A stretch of 64,000 nucleotides of DNA from Turnera subulata (GCA_028386065.3 JAKUCV010007374.1:1-64000); one strand, 5' to 3'; shown: positions 24,024-36,130, counted from the first letter of the stretch. A program made the numbers and translations. Notes: generated from the sequence alone by a model not told the origin.

Positions 24024-24627
24024 TGAACTGTGGGGAAAACCAATGTTGTCATCATTAGGCGAACGTCTGTTTACCCTTTTTCAAGAAGACAAACCTTTGG
24101 TTACGGTAAACATTGGTTTCGTAAGATGACGCTAAGGCGTTGGTTGGCCTCATAGGCGATTGTTTGCCTTACCTTCATAAAGTAAAACAAACGTTTGCTT
24201 TTCCTGTTCTAAGATTTCTGTCCATATCAGTCTCAATTGATCAATTCACCTTGATTTAAAAAATATTATTCTTATAATATTTATATTAAACTATTTTCTA
24301 ATTTTTTATGTATAAATACAAGGTGAGGGATTTGGAGAGGGAAGGGGAGCTGTAGGTGTGGGTCTGAAGGGAGCATGCAAAGTTGAGGTTGAAATATAGA
24401 ATAGTAAAGGGAGTTGTAGGTGGGCACTAATTTCACCTGGCTTAGGATTTCTAAAATTTTTGATAAGGTAATGTTTATATCATAGATTAAAAAAAAATTT
24501 ACTTTAATCAACACTTTCCAAGCTTCAGGTTCGACATCAAGCATCTTAGTGTTGGAATTCCATGCAAAACCACTAGTGCCATGTTAAAAAATGTCATATC
24601 AAGGATTAAATAATTGCTTTAAGTACT

Positions 24628-24813
24628 TCATTCAGGTTTTGCACTACTTTTGTCTAACGGCTTGTCCGGAAAGTGTTCATGCAACATTTTCAGAATGTTG
24701 TATGCAATTGTAGTGAAAGTTCCACCCACCCTATTTCCCAAAGGATGTTCATAGGGAAATACATCAGCGAGTACATCATCCATTGTTGTTGTCCAGCTAC
24801 ACCAATTGCCCAA
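24628..24813 (-). pseudogene. Myb/SANT-like ORF of a PIF/Harbinger transposon, fragment
   Basis: The 61 residues include MDDVLADVFPYEHPLGNRVGG then FTTIAYNILKMLHEHFPDKP, the signature of the plant Myb/SANT-like DNA-binding domain (usual form: MDDVLLDALLEQ … GNRVDGTFTTxAYxNIV). In plant PIF/Harbinger elements this protein is the partner of the transposase and helps it bind DNA and enter the nucleus. Only the first part of the domain remains. The transposase remnant lies upstream on the same strand at 25,225-26,250. Confidence 0.7.
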
Positions 24814-25224
24814 CCCTTAATGTGTTGCATTTTCTACTCCATCCAATCTTTTTCTCTTCGTCATAACAAAACTATATTTATACATGAAACAAAATATTTT
24901 ATAAAAAAATACATTAGTGAAAAAATGGTTTATATTATTAATATAAAAAATAATCATAAAACTAATAAGGCAATGATTTATGAATAAATAATTTGCAAAC
25001 ATGTCTAGAAAATTTAAATGTCTAAAATAAATATCAATCCTTAAAAAAGTTACGCATTATAATTTCTTCACATATTATTTGCTATAGAATCCTAACAATC
25101 TCTCCTAAAATTACATCACAATCTTCATTAGCACTCTGAAAATTTTTCCTTTTGATTTCTATTTTGGCTAGTCAATTCTTCATCCACATCAGCAATAAGT
25201 ACCTCATTGGTATCATCATTAGAA

Positions 25225-26250
25225 CCATCAGGTTGTTATGCAAAATGCAACAAACCAATATAATTTCTATTTGCGTTTCCACACAAAAAAAAAATTGGTT
25301 CCGCAATATCTAGGATATGAATTCGTTTTTTAATGCACCAAATGCTCTCTCAATTGTATTGCATAGAGATGCAAGATGAAGGTTGAATAATTCATGTGCA
25401 TTTCGTGGTGGATTTCTTGAATATTTTCTTAAGTGATATCGTGTTCCCTCTATATGGTGTGATTAATCCATTCTTCAATATGAAACCTGCATCAAAAAGA
25501 AAATATTTTCCTTGAAAAATATAGTTTTCATTAGACACAACAGTTAAAATCAAGAACAATTTAATTATGTTTTGTTTAAAAAATTACATTCAGGAATATG
25601 CAGAGGATCTCTTCACGGTAGAGCATTTTTTAAATTCTTGAATCAGATGCTATTCCTTTCCATCCAGCTAGAACGTATGTAAATTTCAAATCAATGTACA
25701 TGCTGCGAGCACATTTCGTATTGAAAAATCTTTTTACCACGATATCTAGGAGCATCAATAAAGAAAACTTTAGCGCGAATATATGTGTCATCAATAACCC
25801 CAATAAAATCATTGAGTTTATGAAATCAAATTATCAAAAAAAATTTCCTATAGAGGTTTTTATAAACAATGGATTTTTCGAAATGTGTTTACCTTAAAAT
25901 ATGGAGAAAATAGTGAGGAATGTTGAATTTCTGGAGGAATTACTGTTCCATCAGGTTGCTTAATATATTTTTTTCCGAAGTTCCAGTATAGGATTTAACT
26001 TCTCTATGGAAGTGACAACTAACAGTTTCTCCAGATCGATGCCAAAAAAAAAAATTGAAGTTGGCGATTGATCACCTTATGTCCGAAAATGTAAAAATAT
26101 TTTGACACTTTGTCTTTTATAGTGGTTCCTCCTGTTGGCATAAGACCACCATGTTTTATTAATATAACACATAAATTTGCAAATGGTCTGACTCCTATTC
26201 GCATGATATCATAACATTTTTCGTCACTATCCATGCGTGACATCAATTCT
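25225..26250 (-). pseudogene. PIF/Harbinger transposase remnant
   Basis: Minus-strand pieces follow the order of plant Harbinger transposases. 26,019-26,246 gives the N-terminal helix-turn-helix region (ECYDIMRIGVRPFANLC-like … KVSKYFYIFGHKVINRQLQF). 25,630-25,880 gives the first part of the DDE nuclease (IGVIDDTYI, then FTYVLAGWKGIASDSRI; one catalytic D lies in the IDDTYI box, usually IDGTHI, and one in the SDSRI box). 25,225-25,500 gives the third part (FDAGFILKNGLITPYRG … ESIWCIKKR, usually ERAFGVLKKR). Frame breaks separate all of them. A 55-bp tandem duplication follows at 26,321-26,430. Transposon ends were not found. Confidence 0.8.
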
Positions 26251-26434
26251 TGTCTTGCTTTGGCTCTATCTATGCCTAGTTGGTTTTTTATATGTTTAGC
26301 TATGTGCCTTTTTCATGTGAACCAATAAACTATAATACCAATAACTTGTGCAATTTCCATATGACGTATATGTCAACCAATAAACTACAATACAAATAAC
26401 TTGTGCAACTGCCATATGATGTATATGTCGCAGT

Positions 26435-27752
26435 TTATTACCCTGATCAAGCAAATCTATAATAAAAATGAAATTAATAATTAATAGTGAGAAATAAATT
26501 AAATTATAACTAATCACATAACCATTAGAAAATATTATATTTATCTCATAGATCTGTAAATGCGATTATTAAAATTTTATGTTAAAAAAAAAAGAGTAGA
26601 CGGCAAATTTGTGGTGATGACCACCACAATAATATTATACTAATTTGTTTTTTAAAAAAGCAGAAGTCTGCAAGTTACAAGACAAATACTAATTTAAAGT
26701 GATTGAGTTAAATTCTATTTTTTTTTCTAATCAAATTCAATTCCTTTATCACTCTCTTCTTTTAATTTAAATAACCACTATTTAAGTTTGTTGCTGCTCT
26801 ACAGTTTTTACACTACTACTAGTATTTTAAATCACCTCCTTTTCTCTTGTCTAATATCTCATTTTTTTATATGAGTATGATCGTGAATTTTATTTTTTTT
26901 ATGAAATTAAATTCGATTGAATGAAGGGTTTAAATTGGCCTGGCAAAAAAAAACGATAGTTTACAGAAAAAATTACTTTATCATGGATACTACAGTATGA
27001 CTATTCCAATGAATAGTTCTAGGCAGCTTTGCAAGGTTTTTACATCTAAATTATAAATAATCTAGCATGACATACATAATAAATTACAAAAATATTGAAG
27101 AAATAAATTATAGAAATACTAAAGTAATTTATAAAATTCGAATATAGCATTAGGTAGTATAAAAAAATTGGAAAGGGGCATTAAGAAAGTTTACTTGTTG
27201 TTGGAAGAACTAACACTGGAGGAAAAAATAATAAATTTTTAGAGGAGATGTATTGTTGTGAGAGGTGAGTGTGAGATAAGAAATACATTTATAGGGTGCA
27301 AGAAGATAGGTAGGGTTACTTAGCAAGAAAATAGGTAGGGCTACTTAACAACAACAAAAAAGATACGATTATTTGTGTGCATAAAAATAGTTATGATTAT
27401 TTTTTTGTTTGGAAAAAAATAGATAGGTTTGCTTATAACTTTCGTTATTTTTTGGAAAAAAAAAACCAAAGAAAGGTGAGGATAAAATTGAAAAATTGTT
27501 ATAAATAAATTATGTGAATATTATTTTCTTTTTCCACTAAAGCTCATTTTTTCCGCACCTGAATTTACTCCTGGTAAGTATTATACCTTTGCACCAAACC
27601 TCTACTTTGATTTATCTCTTTGGCCAATTACCTTCTACAGTTCCTTTTGTCCTAATCTTAATATCTTTTTCTTTTATCTAACATCCCTTTAATTTTATCA
27701 TTTAAAATTAATCATACTTTTTTTTTATCCTCTCATTTCCAAATATAAATAT
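26435..27752. other. AT-rich intergenic sequence, no gene seen
   Basis: Poly-A/T tracts and no supported reading frame. The right limit is the terminal inverted repeat of the hAT element. Confidence 0.5.
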
Positions 27753-28179
27753 CAGTGTTATCAGAACTGGACCTGCCACAGAGCCGTTGAAGGCTGCGAA
27801 TCGAGGTTCACTGATCCGACCGAAGGTTTAAATGGTCGAACCGGAAGGTAAAATTAAGTGAACCGGAATAGTAATTATCATGTCTAAATAATTTATTTTT
27901 GTTTGACGATGTGTCTATCACAAGCATGTACTTGTACTCTAGTTATTTCACATATAAAATTTCAATTCAAAAACCACAATTCTGTGGAATTACAATATAG
28001 TTTCTAACCTTAATTTATAGAATCCAACTATCAGTGATAATAACCCAACAACATAAGTGTACTAATAATCTCATACATTTGTATGGAGATAGCAATTATA
28101 AAGATGATCCCATTAGCTTCTCTTAAATAAGTACAATCTTGAATGAAGCTTCCTGCCGGATCACCAAATAAATTGCTTT

Positions 28180-28681
28180 GGTAGCCTCCTCCGAATAAGG
28201 TACCATGTTCACCTCCCAATTCATTCTCATCATCAACATGAAGAATGTCTATGTTTAATTCATCCACAAATTTAAAAAGTTTGATAATCATATATATAAT
28301 CTAATGTGTAATTGTTAAAAATATGTAAGCATCAAATAAAATAAATTAATAACATAGATGATTACCATCATTGGTATCGTCTTGAATTGTGCATGACACC
28401 AACTCTAGCCTAAAAGTCTCCACTTCTTCGTTTGTCAAATCTGTAGGCTCTTCTATTCAAACCCAATCACCATTTGTACTAAATGCATCAAAATCAAATG
28501 GATCATATTTTCTCCCCTAAAAAAAAAATCTGGAAAAAATTGTAATGTTAGCATGGAAATACAAAAATGCAATTGATCGATGAACTTGCAAATTAATATA
28601 AATGTGTAGATATATATATAACCTATGTTTCTAGAATAAAGACTAAATAGAGATCTAATCAAATATAAATTTTACCTTTGT
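28180..28681 (-). pseudogene. hAT transposase, C-terminal tail exons
   Basis: Left of the solo LTR, minus-strand sequence continues the transposase: the codons after the LTR point read on for a few residues to an AGGTAAA donor, and an exon after a TTTTTTTTAG acceptor reads KYDPFDFDAF then NGDWV, a stop, and EEPTDLTNEEVETF. A further piece at about 28,200-28,280 reads DELNIDILHVDDENELGGEH. This acidic tail is usual at the end of plant hAT transposases. Confidence 0.65.
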
Positions 28682-28686
28682 TGCAA

Positions 28687-31143
28687 TGTAACAGCCCAGG
28701 TAAAAATTTACATTTTTTCTGGGACTATTTAAGTTGTTTTTATAATGATTTACTGTTGAATTTAATATTGGTAATTAATTCAAGGTAAGTCGAGCATTGG
28801 ATTCCAAAACCGAGCCTTGTCCCACGTTTGGGATTTTTATGCGGATTTTACGGACCGAAGTTGGAATTTTTCGGGTCCGGGAATCTTCAAAAAAGTCGGG
28901 TTTATCGTCGAGGGAACGGACCAGAAGTAAAGGTAAGGGGGTATATTGGTTATTTCCTGGTCCGGATAGAACACGCTTCACATGCAGCACAATACTGCAT
29001 AATTGTGGTGGCTCAATTATGCAAGGTTGCCGCCGCCTCTTTCCTGTGTCACCAGTGCCATGCACCGTGTATAAAAGCGGTGTTTCTCCTGCCTTCCCAG
29101 TACACCACACCACCATCTTCTCTTCTTCCTGCAGACCCCAAAATCCAATTCTTTTCTTCTTTTTTGTTTCTGTAAAACCACCTGTGTAAACCTCACAAAA
29201 CCCAACCAAGAAAGAAAAAAAAAAACAAAACAACACACACAAAGCAACGCTATCGTTTTGCAACCCCCACATGCCATTTCTTTTTCTTCCTTTCTTCTTC
29301 TTTTCTTCTTCTTCCTCTCCCCGTGAGCACCGCCACCACCGAACCACCATCACCACCTTCAACCTCCACCACCTCGCAACCATCTCCCTTCCTCTCCTCC
29401 CCTCTTGCCTTCTTCCTCGCCCCACCTTCTCGTCGCTTTCCGACAACACTGCCGTGTAGAGACCCGCAGCCACCTGAGTTCGATCGCCTGTGTCGGTGCT
29501 GCCGACGACCACCACCAAAAACACCAGACACGCTTCCCTCATCTCCTCTCCGACGTCGCCCACTCGGCTTGTCTCGCTGGGTCCGCGTCACCATCGCTGC
29601 AGGTGAGCCACCCACTGGTTGAAGACGACCCGGATGGGTTGTGGTTTCGGGTGGGTCTGACCTGATCGGGTTGGGCTGGTGCGTCTGGCTCTTGGACCTG
29701 CACTGGTGTGTCGCTGGGCCTCCAAGACGGGCCTGCGCCTAGGCTCCTATTTGGGGCCTGGGTTTGGCATTATGCAAGGCCTAGGCTGAGACTGTTTGGC
29801 TCAGTTCGGTTTTTAATAAAAAAAAAAAGAAGAAAAATTCTGGAAAATAATATTATGGAAAAAAATAATAATAATTACTGACTTGAAATAATTTTGGAAA
29901 GGGTATTATCAAGGTTTTAAATATTGGAATAATAACCGGGTATAATTATGGTATAATATTTTGCCACCTAGAAATAAATGGTGAATGATGATGATAATGG
30001 AAAATAACCCGAGGCAGTACCGAGTTGAATCAGTATTCTATTTTTTGGCATGCAGTATTAGTCTGGCATCTGCATACCATCTTATGTGTGCATATTATTG
30101 TCATATAGGAGTTGATAACAAACAGTTCCCTGAGGAACCGGCTGTGGAACCTTCCGAGGAGTTCTATAACTGATAATCGGGTAAGGTGAGGATGGGTAAC
30201 CCTTGATATGTTACCTATAATACTTGGTGTGTTTTTGTAGTTCGATTGAAGTGTTGTGTGCTGATATACTGTTGATTATATTTTCCATGGATAATTAGTG
30301 TTATGGAATTGTTGATGGTTTAGTCTGTTGAATAACTTGAGATATTGGAAAAACAAAAATTGAGAAAGTATTGGAAATGATGATGTCTTAAGTGTCACGT
30401 GGAAAGTAGTGGTACGAATAGATGGTTAGAAGCTGATACTGTGGTGGCCACGATCGGGTTATTTGTCATAAGGATGTTGATCCCGGTTTGGTTTTTGGGA
30501 TGTTGATCCCGGGTTTATTTTGATCAGGCACCCAGTGTTAGTTAATAACCATAGTACGACCCTAGCTTGTCTAGTGACAGGGCCTGGTTATTAAAATTGG
30601 AAAAGTTAATTGTCTTTTAGCTTTGGTACAAACTTGACCAGTGTTGTGTTTGGTATAGTTATGACTGTTGCCTAAGTTTATTTCCTGAAGTATTATGGTT
30701 GCCTGCATATTACTATTTATCCAATATTATGCTTAAATGTACTGATGAGCGTTTCGGACTCACCCCTTGCTTGCGTGGTTTCATCACGTAGGTTATGTTT
30801 GTTCGTAGTTCAGGTACGATGTACGACTGGCTGCTGCATTCTTCTCCACCTGACCCTGGATCCATCCCCCGCTGCATATGTGCATAAGTCTTCCGCTGTT
30901 GCATTTATCGTATGTTATTGAGGTTGTCTGTCACTTTGCCTCTGTTGCTTTCTATACCATATTCTGCTGTTGTTGTTGAGCCTTAGAGTGTGATGCTTGA
31001 ATAAGGGTCTCCGGGTATGGGTGACAGTTGTAATATATAGTTTGATGCTATATTGTAGCTTGTGAGATGTATTGTTGCCTGTCAATAAGAATAATTCCAG
31101 CACATGTTTACTGTGACTGGTAAATACGGGTCGGGGCGTTTCA
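28687..31143 (+). mobile_element. Solo LTR, 2457 bp, TSD TGCAA
   Basis: It starts TGTAACAGCCCAGG and ends GGGGCGTTTCA. The 5-bp duplication TGCAA is exact at 28,682-28,686 and 31,144-31,148. No internal domain or second LTR is present, so it is a solo LTR left by recombination between two LTRs. A TATA box (TATAAAA, 29,070-29,076) lies 383 bases in, matching the position in the related solo LTR at 49.8 kb. The pyrimidine-rich stretch at 29,270-29,620 creates long open frames on both strands that I do not regard as genes. The family appears to be a Gypsy chromovirus of the Tekay/Del type (inference). Confidence 0.9.
29070..29076 (+). promoter_or_regulatory. TATA box of the solo LTR
   Basis: TATAAAA in the U3/R part of the LTR, followed by a pyrimidine-rich leader. 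The corresponding box in the other solo LTR is TATATAAG at 50,183-50,190. Confidence 0.55.
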
Positions 31144-31148
31144 TGCAA

Positions 31149-31476
31149 CCTTAGATTGTAGTGAACGTAGACTGAGTCATTAAGTCTCTGATGTTTCAAT
31201 CTATTTTTTTTCTTACTGTGGATGTGCTCAAATAGACTCCGATTTTGTTCACAACCAGAAGCACTATACGTTTGGCTCAAAACCCAAATATCCATTTTTG
31301 CAAGTTTGATGCACTACTTCCATACCATTGCAACCATTCATCTACATATACACAACAAAGAAATCTATATATTACAAATAATCAGTATTTATTTAACTAA
31401 AATTAAAACTAAAAATTTAGAATTTACTTGGAGCCATACCATCGCGATCAACAATGGCACCAGAACGCCCAAAATC
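31149..31476 (-). pseudogene. hAT transposase, dimerisation domain exon
   Basis: Between the solo LTR and the Copia element the minus strand reads FGRSGAIVDRDGMAPSK, then a short intron-like AT-rich stretch, then DEWLQWYGSSASNLQK and, after a one-base frame change, LSQTYSASGCEQNRSLFEHI followed by the HQRLNDSVYVHYNLRL motif. This is the conserved hAT C-terminal dimerisation domain (usual motif SSGCERNWS…FEHIHTKKRNRL). It joins exactly to the upstream fragment at 43,380 once the Copia element is removed. Confidence 0.85.
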
Positions 31477-33095
31477 TGTTGGAACTAATGCCTCCTTACT
31501 TCTTATAGGTTTTGATATTGACAAACTATTCAGGAAGCAAAAAGAAATGAATTGAAATGAAGGCAAATCAATCCTCAAGTAAAAGAAACCATCAAGAACA
31601 AAGTGAATGAGCACAAGATTGAAGAGCCAAGAAAGAAGAGTTAGATTCATAAATTGTACAAGGTATAACACTCAACTCTTCTAGGACATTGGCTCAAAGT
31701 AAAATAAAATTTGCTCATGCATCACATAAACATATTTCGAACATCAAAGTATTTTTTGAATCAATAACATCGATATTATGTTTTAAAACATCGATGTTCT
31801 GCCTTCCGACAAATTTCCAAAACAGGCAGTACGCAAATAACATCGATGTTGGCATTTGTAACATCGATGTTCTAGTGACCGTTGCTTTTAAAATTAGTCA
31901 TAACATAGATGTTCCCATTTGTAACATCGATGTTCCATATTGGTCAGTTTCAGTTTGTTTTTGCCGAGCCAAAATAACATCGATATTTCTTTCTAAACAT
32001 CGATGTTCCTGCCTTCAATGAATTTTCCAAAAATTGGCAATAGGCAAATAACATCGATGTTGGATTCCCAAACATCGATGTTCTCATGACCGTTGCATTT
32101 GAAAATATCCTTTACATAAGCAAAACATCGAAGTTGGATTTCATAACATAGATGTTCTTCAATGGTCAGCTTTAATCGTTTTTCACAGAAGCAAAGTAAC
32201 ATCGATGTTGTGAATTAAACATCGATGTTCTTCAAGAATCAGTTTTCATCTCATTTTCACAGAAGCAAAATAACATCGATGTTGGGTTATAAAACATCGA
32301 TGTTCCTCACATGATGATTTAATGGGTTTTACACAGAATTAAAACAACTTCGATGTTGGGTTTGAGAACATCAATGTTTTAGTTACCGTTAGTCCAAAAA
32401 TTCAAATTTACTGGACAAAACATCGATGTTGAGCCTTTAAACATCGATATTATGGCCGTTATTGCTGACAACTTTTAACACCCACTATGTTTTGTTTAAA
32501 GCTTTTTCTTGGATGGATTTCAAACGGCTCCATGATTTTTTTTCAGAGCTACAAATTAAGCATTTTCAGCTCTGATTCAAAATTAATCAACTCTTAATAT
32601 TGAAGCATTCAGTTCATACATCAAAATCAATTTTTATTGAGGCAATATCCTATCAAGGATTTGAGAGTTGCCTTTTTGAGCTTAAATTTTGTAACTCATA
32701 TCTACTCTTGTGAGAGCTTTTGTTTGAGTGATTGTATTGCTATACACCTTAAGGGAGGTTAGTTCCATTGTTGAGATTCATAGGAAGAGGGTATATCTTC
32801 TTGTGTGAGAAGTCTTAAAGTGAGGTATCTTCAAGCAAGAGATTAGAGTTTCTTGTGATTAGAACTCTAGGTTTATAACGGTTTGTTAAGCACCCGTAAG
32901 CTTAACATAGATAGTGGAATCTTCAAGAGAGTCTCTTGAAGGACTGGATTAGCCACACAAGTAGTGTGTGTGTATGAACCAGGATAAATTGTTTGTGTCC
33001 TTCAATCTTTAATTCCGCATTTATTTCCTGCTTATTTCGTTTTAATCCGATAAACGCTATTCACCCGCCTCTAGCGTAGGGCTATTGTTCTAACA
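31477..33095 (+). repeat. 5' LTR of the SIRE-like element, 1619 bp
   Basis: Matches 41,764-43,379. It contains ten palindrome pairs at 31,766-32,451. I could not find a convincing TATA box after the array; the promoter position is unknown. Confidence 0.95.
31766..32451. repeat. AACATCGATGTT paired-palindrome array, 5' LTR copy
   Basis: Ten pairs start at 31,766, 31,839, 31,902, 31,976, 32,050, 32,124, 32,198, 32,272, 32,346 and 32,419, a 73-74 bp period with one 63-bp step. The second member lies 20-21 bp after the first. Twelve of twenty copies are perfect; eight have one change. Confidence 0.95.
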
Positions 33096-33096
33096 A

Positions 33097-33110
33097 TTGG
33101 TAGCGGAGCC
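33097..33110 (+). promoter_or_regulatory. Primer-binding site of the SIRE-like element
   Basis: TTGGTAGCGGAGCC begins one base after the LTR end. It is like, but not equal to, the initiator tRNA-Met site TGGTATCAGAGC. Confidence 0.75.
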
Positions 33111-33150
33111 TAACTCTCTGAAAAACTTGACCGTTTGAGCGAAACTTTCC

Positions 33151-34914
33151 ATGGCTTCTTCAAGTAATTATGCAGGACTCTTCGAAGGACAATCAACCAC
33201 TCGTCCACCGCTCTTTGATGGCACTAATTACAGCTACTGGAAGGAGAGGACGAGAATTTTCCTCCAATCCTACAACTATGCTCTCTGGAGAATCATGAAG
33301 TTTGGAGAGCAAATTCCGATGAAGAAAGTTGGTGAAATTCAAGTGCCAAAGACGGAGGAGGAGTACAACGCTGCAGACATTATATTGGTTGAAAACAATG
33401 CCAAATCAATCAACATGCTCTATTGTGCAGTCAACCCCGATGATTACCGGAAAGTCTCTTGCTGCACAACCGCAAAAGAAATGTGGGATAAGCTGGAAGT
33501 CACCTACGAAGGAACCGATCAAGTTCGAGAGGCCAAAATCGACTCCCTCACTGCAGATTACGAACTCTTTCGAATGAAGGAGAACGAAGGAATAGAGGAG
33601 ATGTTCGAACGATTCTCTAAAATCGTAAATAACCTTCATGCTCTCAAGAAGGTCTACTCCGACAAGGACTTGGTCAGAAAAGTCCTTAGATGCCTCACTC
33701 CCGAATGGCGTTCTAAAGCCGACGCAATCTATGAAAACATCGGGACATCGAACACAACCATTGACAGTCTTAGAGGTAATCTTCTAACCTATGAAACTAC
33801 TATTCTTAAACCCTCTTTGCAGGAACCAAAGAAGAAGAACATAGCTCTCAAAGCTTCCACCTCCAAGACGCAAGAGCTCACTGAATCGGACTCTAGCGAT
33901 GACGATCAGGAACTCGGACTTGTCATCCGCAAATTCCACAAATTCATGAAGAAGGAATTTGTAAAGAAAGGGAGAAAGATGTCCGGACCACCCAAATGCT
34001 ATGGGTGTGGAGAGAGTGGGCACATCAAGCCCAAGTGTCCCAAAGCAAAGGAGGGAAAGGAGAAGAAGTCCTACAAGAAGCAAAGGGCATACATCTCATG
34101 GGCAGGCGATTCCGGTGATGAATCATCCGATAGCGATGAAGAAGAAACGGCTAACCTATGTCTCATGGCAAGGAAAGAACCGGAGGAGGTAAGTACCACT
34201 TCTCCAAATGAAAATGTCTCATATGAAGAGTTACAAAATGCATTTGATGAACTTTATGGTGAATTCATTTATATTTCTAAAGTTAATAAGAGTTTAAAGA
34301 AACAAGTTATAACTTTGGAAAACGATATGGAAAATGTGTCTAATGAGAATAAGAATCTTAAGGAAGAAAATAAGACTCTAGACACACCTAAGGAATGTGT
34401 ATCTTGTGGCTCTTTAAAAGAACAAAATGAAAAATTAGCATGTGAAAATAGGAAGCAGAAGGATGAAAATAAGATGCTAGAAAAGAAGAGTGTAGAGGAA
34501 TGTTCGTCATGTATACCTTTAAGGAAACAAGTTGAACAACTTGAAACAACCTTGAAGAAATTTAATACTCCTCATAAAAATCTGAATTCTATGCTAGGTA
34601 ACTTGCAATCTACTAGGCATGGAATAGGTTTTAGAAATGAACCTAAAAGAAATAAAGTTGAATCAAAGAAACCTAAGGTACAACCTAAGGTAAACGAAGT
34701 GAGTAATGTGCATAAATATAGGAAATATAGTAACTACTATCAACCTAGAAGAATGCATAACCCAAATGTCATTTGTCATTATTGCAATAGAATAGGACAC
34801 ATTGCTCCTGTTTGTTTCACTAGGCATAGGCATTGGGCTCAAGAAGAAGCTCATAACCACTATGCTCCTAACACTCAAGGACCTAAGAAGATTTGGGTAC
34901 CTAAATCTCATTGA
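33151..34914 (+). CDS. gag: Gag of the SIRE-like element
   Basis: 587 residues, intact. The first 230 residues are the Copia gag capsid region (LFDGTNYSYWKERTRIFLQS; then EMWDKLEVTYEG). A CCHC zinc knuckle CYGCGESGHIKPKC starts at residue 283. A long coiled-coil rich in K, E and N covers about residues 350-480. A second knuckle CHYCNRIGHIAPVC starts at residue 542, which is characteristic of SIRE gag. Gag forms the particle and packages RNA. The start ATG is the first after the PBS. The frame stops at 34,912 after IWVPKSH, and pol continues in another frame; this may be a one-base frameshift mutation or a programmed site, and I cannot tell which. Confidence 0.95.
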   Translation: MASSSNYAGLFEGQSTTRPPLFDGTNYSYWKERTRIFLQSYNYALWRIMKFGEQIPMKKVGEIQVPKTEEEYNAADIILVENNAKSINMLYCAVNPDDYRKVSCCTTAKEMWDKLEVTYEGTDQVREAKIDSLTADYELFRMKENEGIEEMFERFSKIVNNLHALKKVYSDKDLVRKVLRCLTPEWRSKADAIYENIGTSNTTIDSLRGNLLTYETTILKPSLQEPKKKNIALKASTSKTQELTESDSSDDDQELGLVIRKFHKFMKKEFVKKGRKMSGPPKCYGCGESGHIKPKCPKAKEGKEKKSYKKQRAYISWAGDSGDESSDSDEEETANLCLMARKEPEEVSTTSPNENVSYEELQNAFDELYGEFIYISKVNKSLKKQVITLENDMENVSNENKNLKEENKTLDTPKECVSCGSLKEQNEKLACENRKQKDENKMLEKKSVEECSSCIPLRKQVEQLETTLKKFNTPHKNLNSMLGNLQSTRHGIGFRNEPKRNKVESKKPKVQPKVNEVSNVHKYRKYSNYYQPRRMHNPNVICHYCNRIGHIAPVCFTRHRHWAQEEAHNHYAPNTQGPKKIWVPKSH

Positions 34915-34927
34915 TTTGATGTTGTAG

Positions 34928-36130
34928 GTATGCTTGAAGGCATCAAGTGTACTTTGGTACCTTGATAGCGGATGCTCCAAGCACATGACCGGAGAAGCAT
35001 CCAAATTTTTGCAAATAAAGCCATCAAATGGAGGAAACATTGTCTTTGGAGACAACAACAAAGGAAAGATCATCGGCATTGGCTCGGTTGGCAAAGATGA
35101 GTCTTTCTCCATTGATAATGTCTTGCTTGTTAAAGGTCTTAAACACAATCTCTTAAGCAGAAGTCAATTATGTGATAAGGGGAATCGCGTGATTTTTGAT
35201 TCCAAATCATGCACCGTAGAACGTCTTAGTGATAATAAGATCATTCTACAAGGTGATAGAATTGACAATATTTATATGGTTAACTTAGAAGAGTCTTCAT
35301 CAAAATTTTCAAAATGTCTAATGAGCAAAGAAGATGATATGTGGCTATGGCATCGTAGAGTAGGTCATGTTAATATGAAAATGATAAACAAACTAGTTAA
35401 TCAAGACTTAGTAGTTGGCATTCCAAAAATTAAATTTGAGAAGGATTCCATATGTGATGCATGTCAAAAGGGGAAGCAAGTGCGAGCTTCGTTTCATTCT
35501 AAAAACGTTGTCTCAACATCTAGACCACTTCAACTTTTGCACATGTATCTCTTTGGTCCCTCACAAATTAAAAGTTTTGGCGGGAACTATTATGCTTTTG
35601 TTATTGTGGATGATTATACTAGATTCACTTGGACTTTATTCCTTACTCATAAAAGTGAAGCATTTGATACATTCAAGAGCTTTCTTAAGAAAGTTCAAAA
35701 TGAAAAAGGTTGTTTAATAGCTTGCATTAGAAGTGATCATGGAGGAGAATTTGAAAATAATCATTTTTCAGCTTTTTGTGATAAACATGGCATTGAGCAC
35801 AATTTCTCAGCCCCTAGGACACCACAACAAAATGGCGTTGTTGAACGCAAAAATTGATGTCTTGAGGAAATGGCAAGAACTATGCTCAATGAGGCTAACA
35901 TTCCTAAGTATTTCTGGGTTGATGCAGTGAGTACGGCTTGCTACGTGTTGAACCGAGCAATTATTAGGCCATTGCTCATAAAAACGCCCTATGAATTATA
36001 CAAGGGTAGAAAGCCAAACATTTCCCATCTTAGAGTCTTTGGCTGCAAATGTTTTGTGCATAATAATGGAAAAGACAATTTGGGAAAATTTGATACAAAA
36101 TCTGATGAAGGCATCTTTCTAGGCTATTAA
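34928..36130 (+). pseudogene. pol: Protease and integrase part of pol, with two stops
   Basis: The frame opens at 34,928. Protease: WYLDSGCSKHMTGE, active-site DSG at about 34,964. Integrase zinc finger: WHRRVGH … CDACQKGKQ. Integrase core: FVIVDDYTRFTW, RSDHGGEFEN and PQQNGVVERKN. An in-frame TGA at 35,855-35,857 follows RKN, where related elements have an arginine codon (a CGA-to-TGA change would explain it). A second stop, TAA, lies at 36,128-36,130 after FLGY. The first core carboxylate appears lost: the usual HMDLFGP reads HMYLFGP (near 35,545). Between this part and the reverse transcriptase, the linker is much shorter than usual, so a deletion of several dozen codons is likely at about 36,180. 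Confidence 0.9.

Noticed and set aside
28775..29622. Long open frames on both strands in the solo LTR, up to 262 codons
   Set aside because: They lie in a C/T-rich leader after the LTR TATA box, are low complexity (poly-E/K/G/S), overlap on both strands and show no domain.
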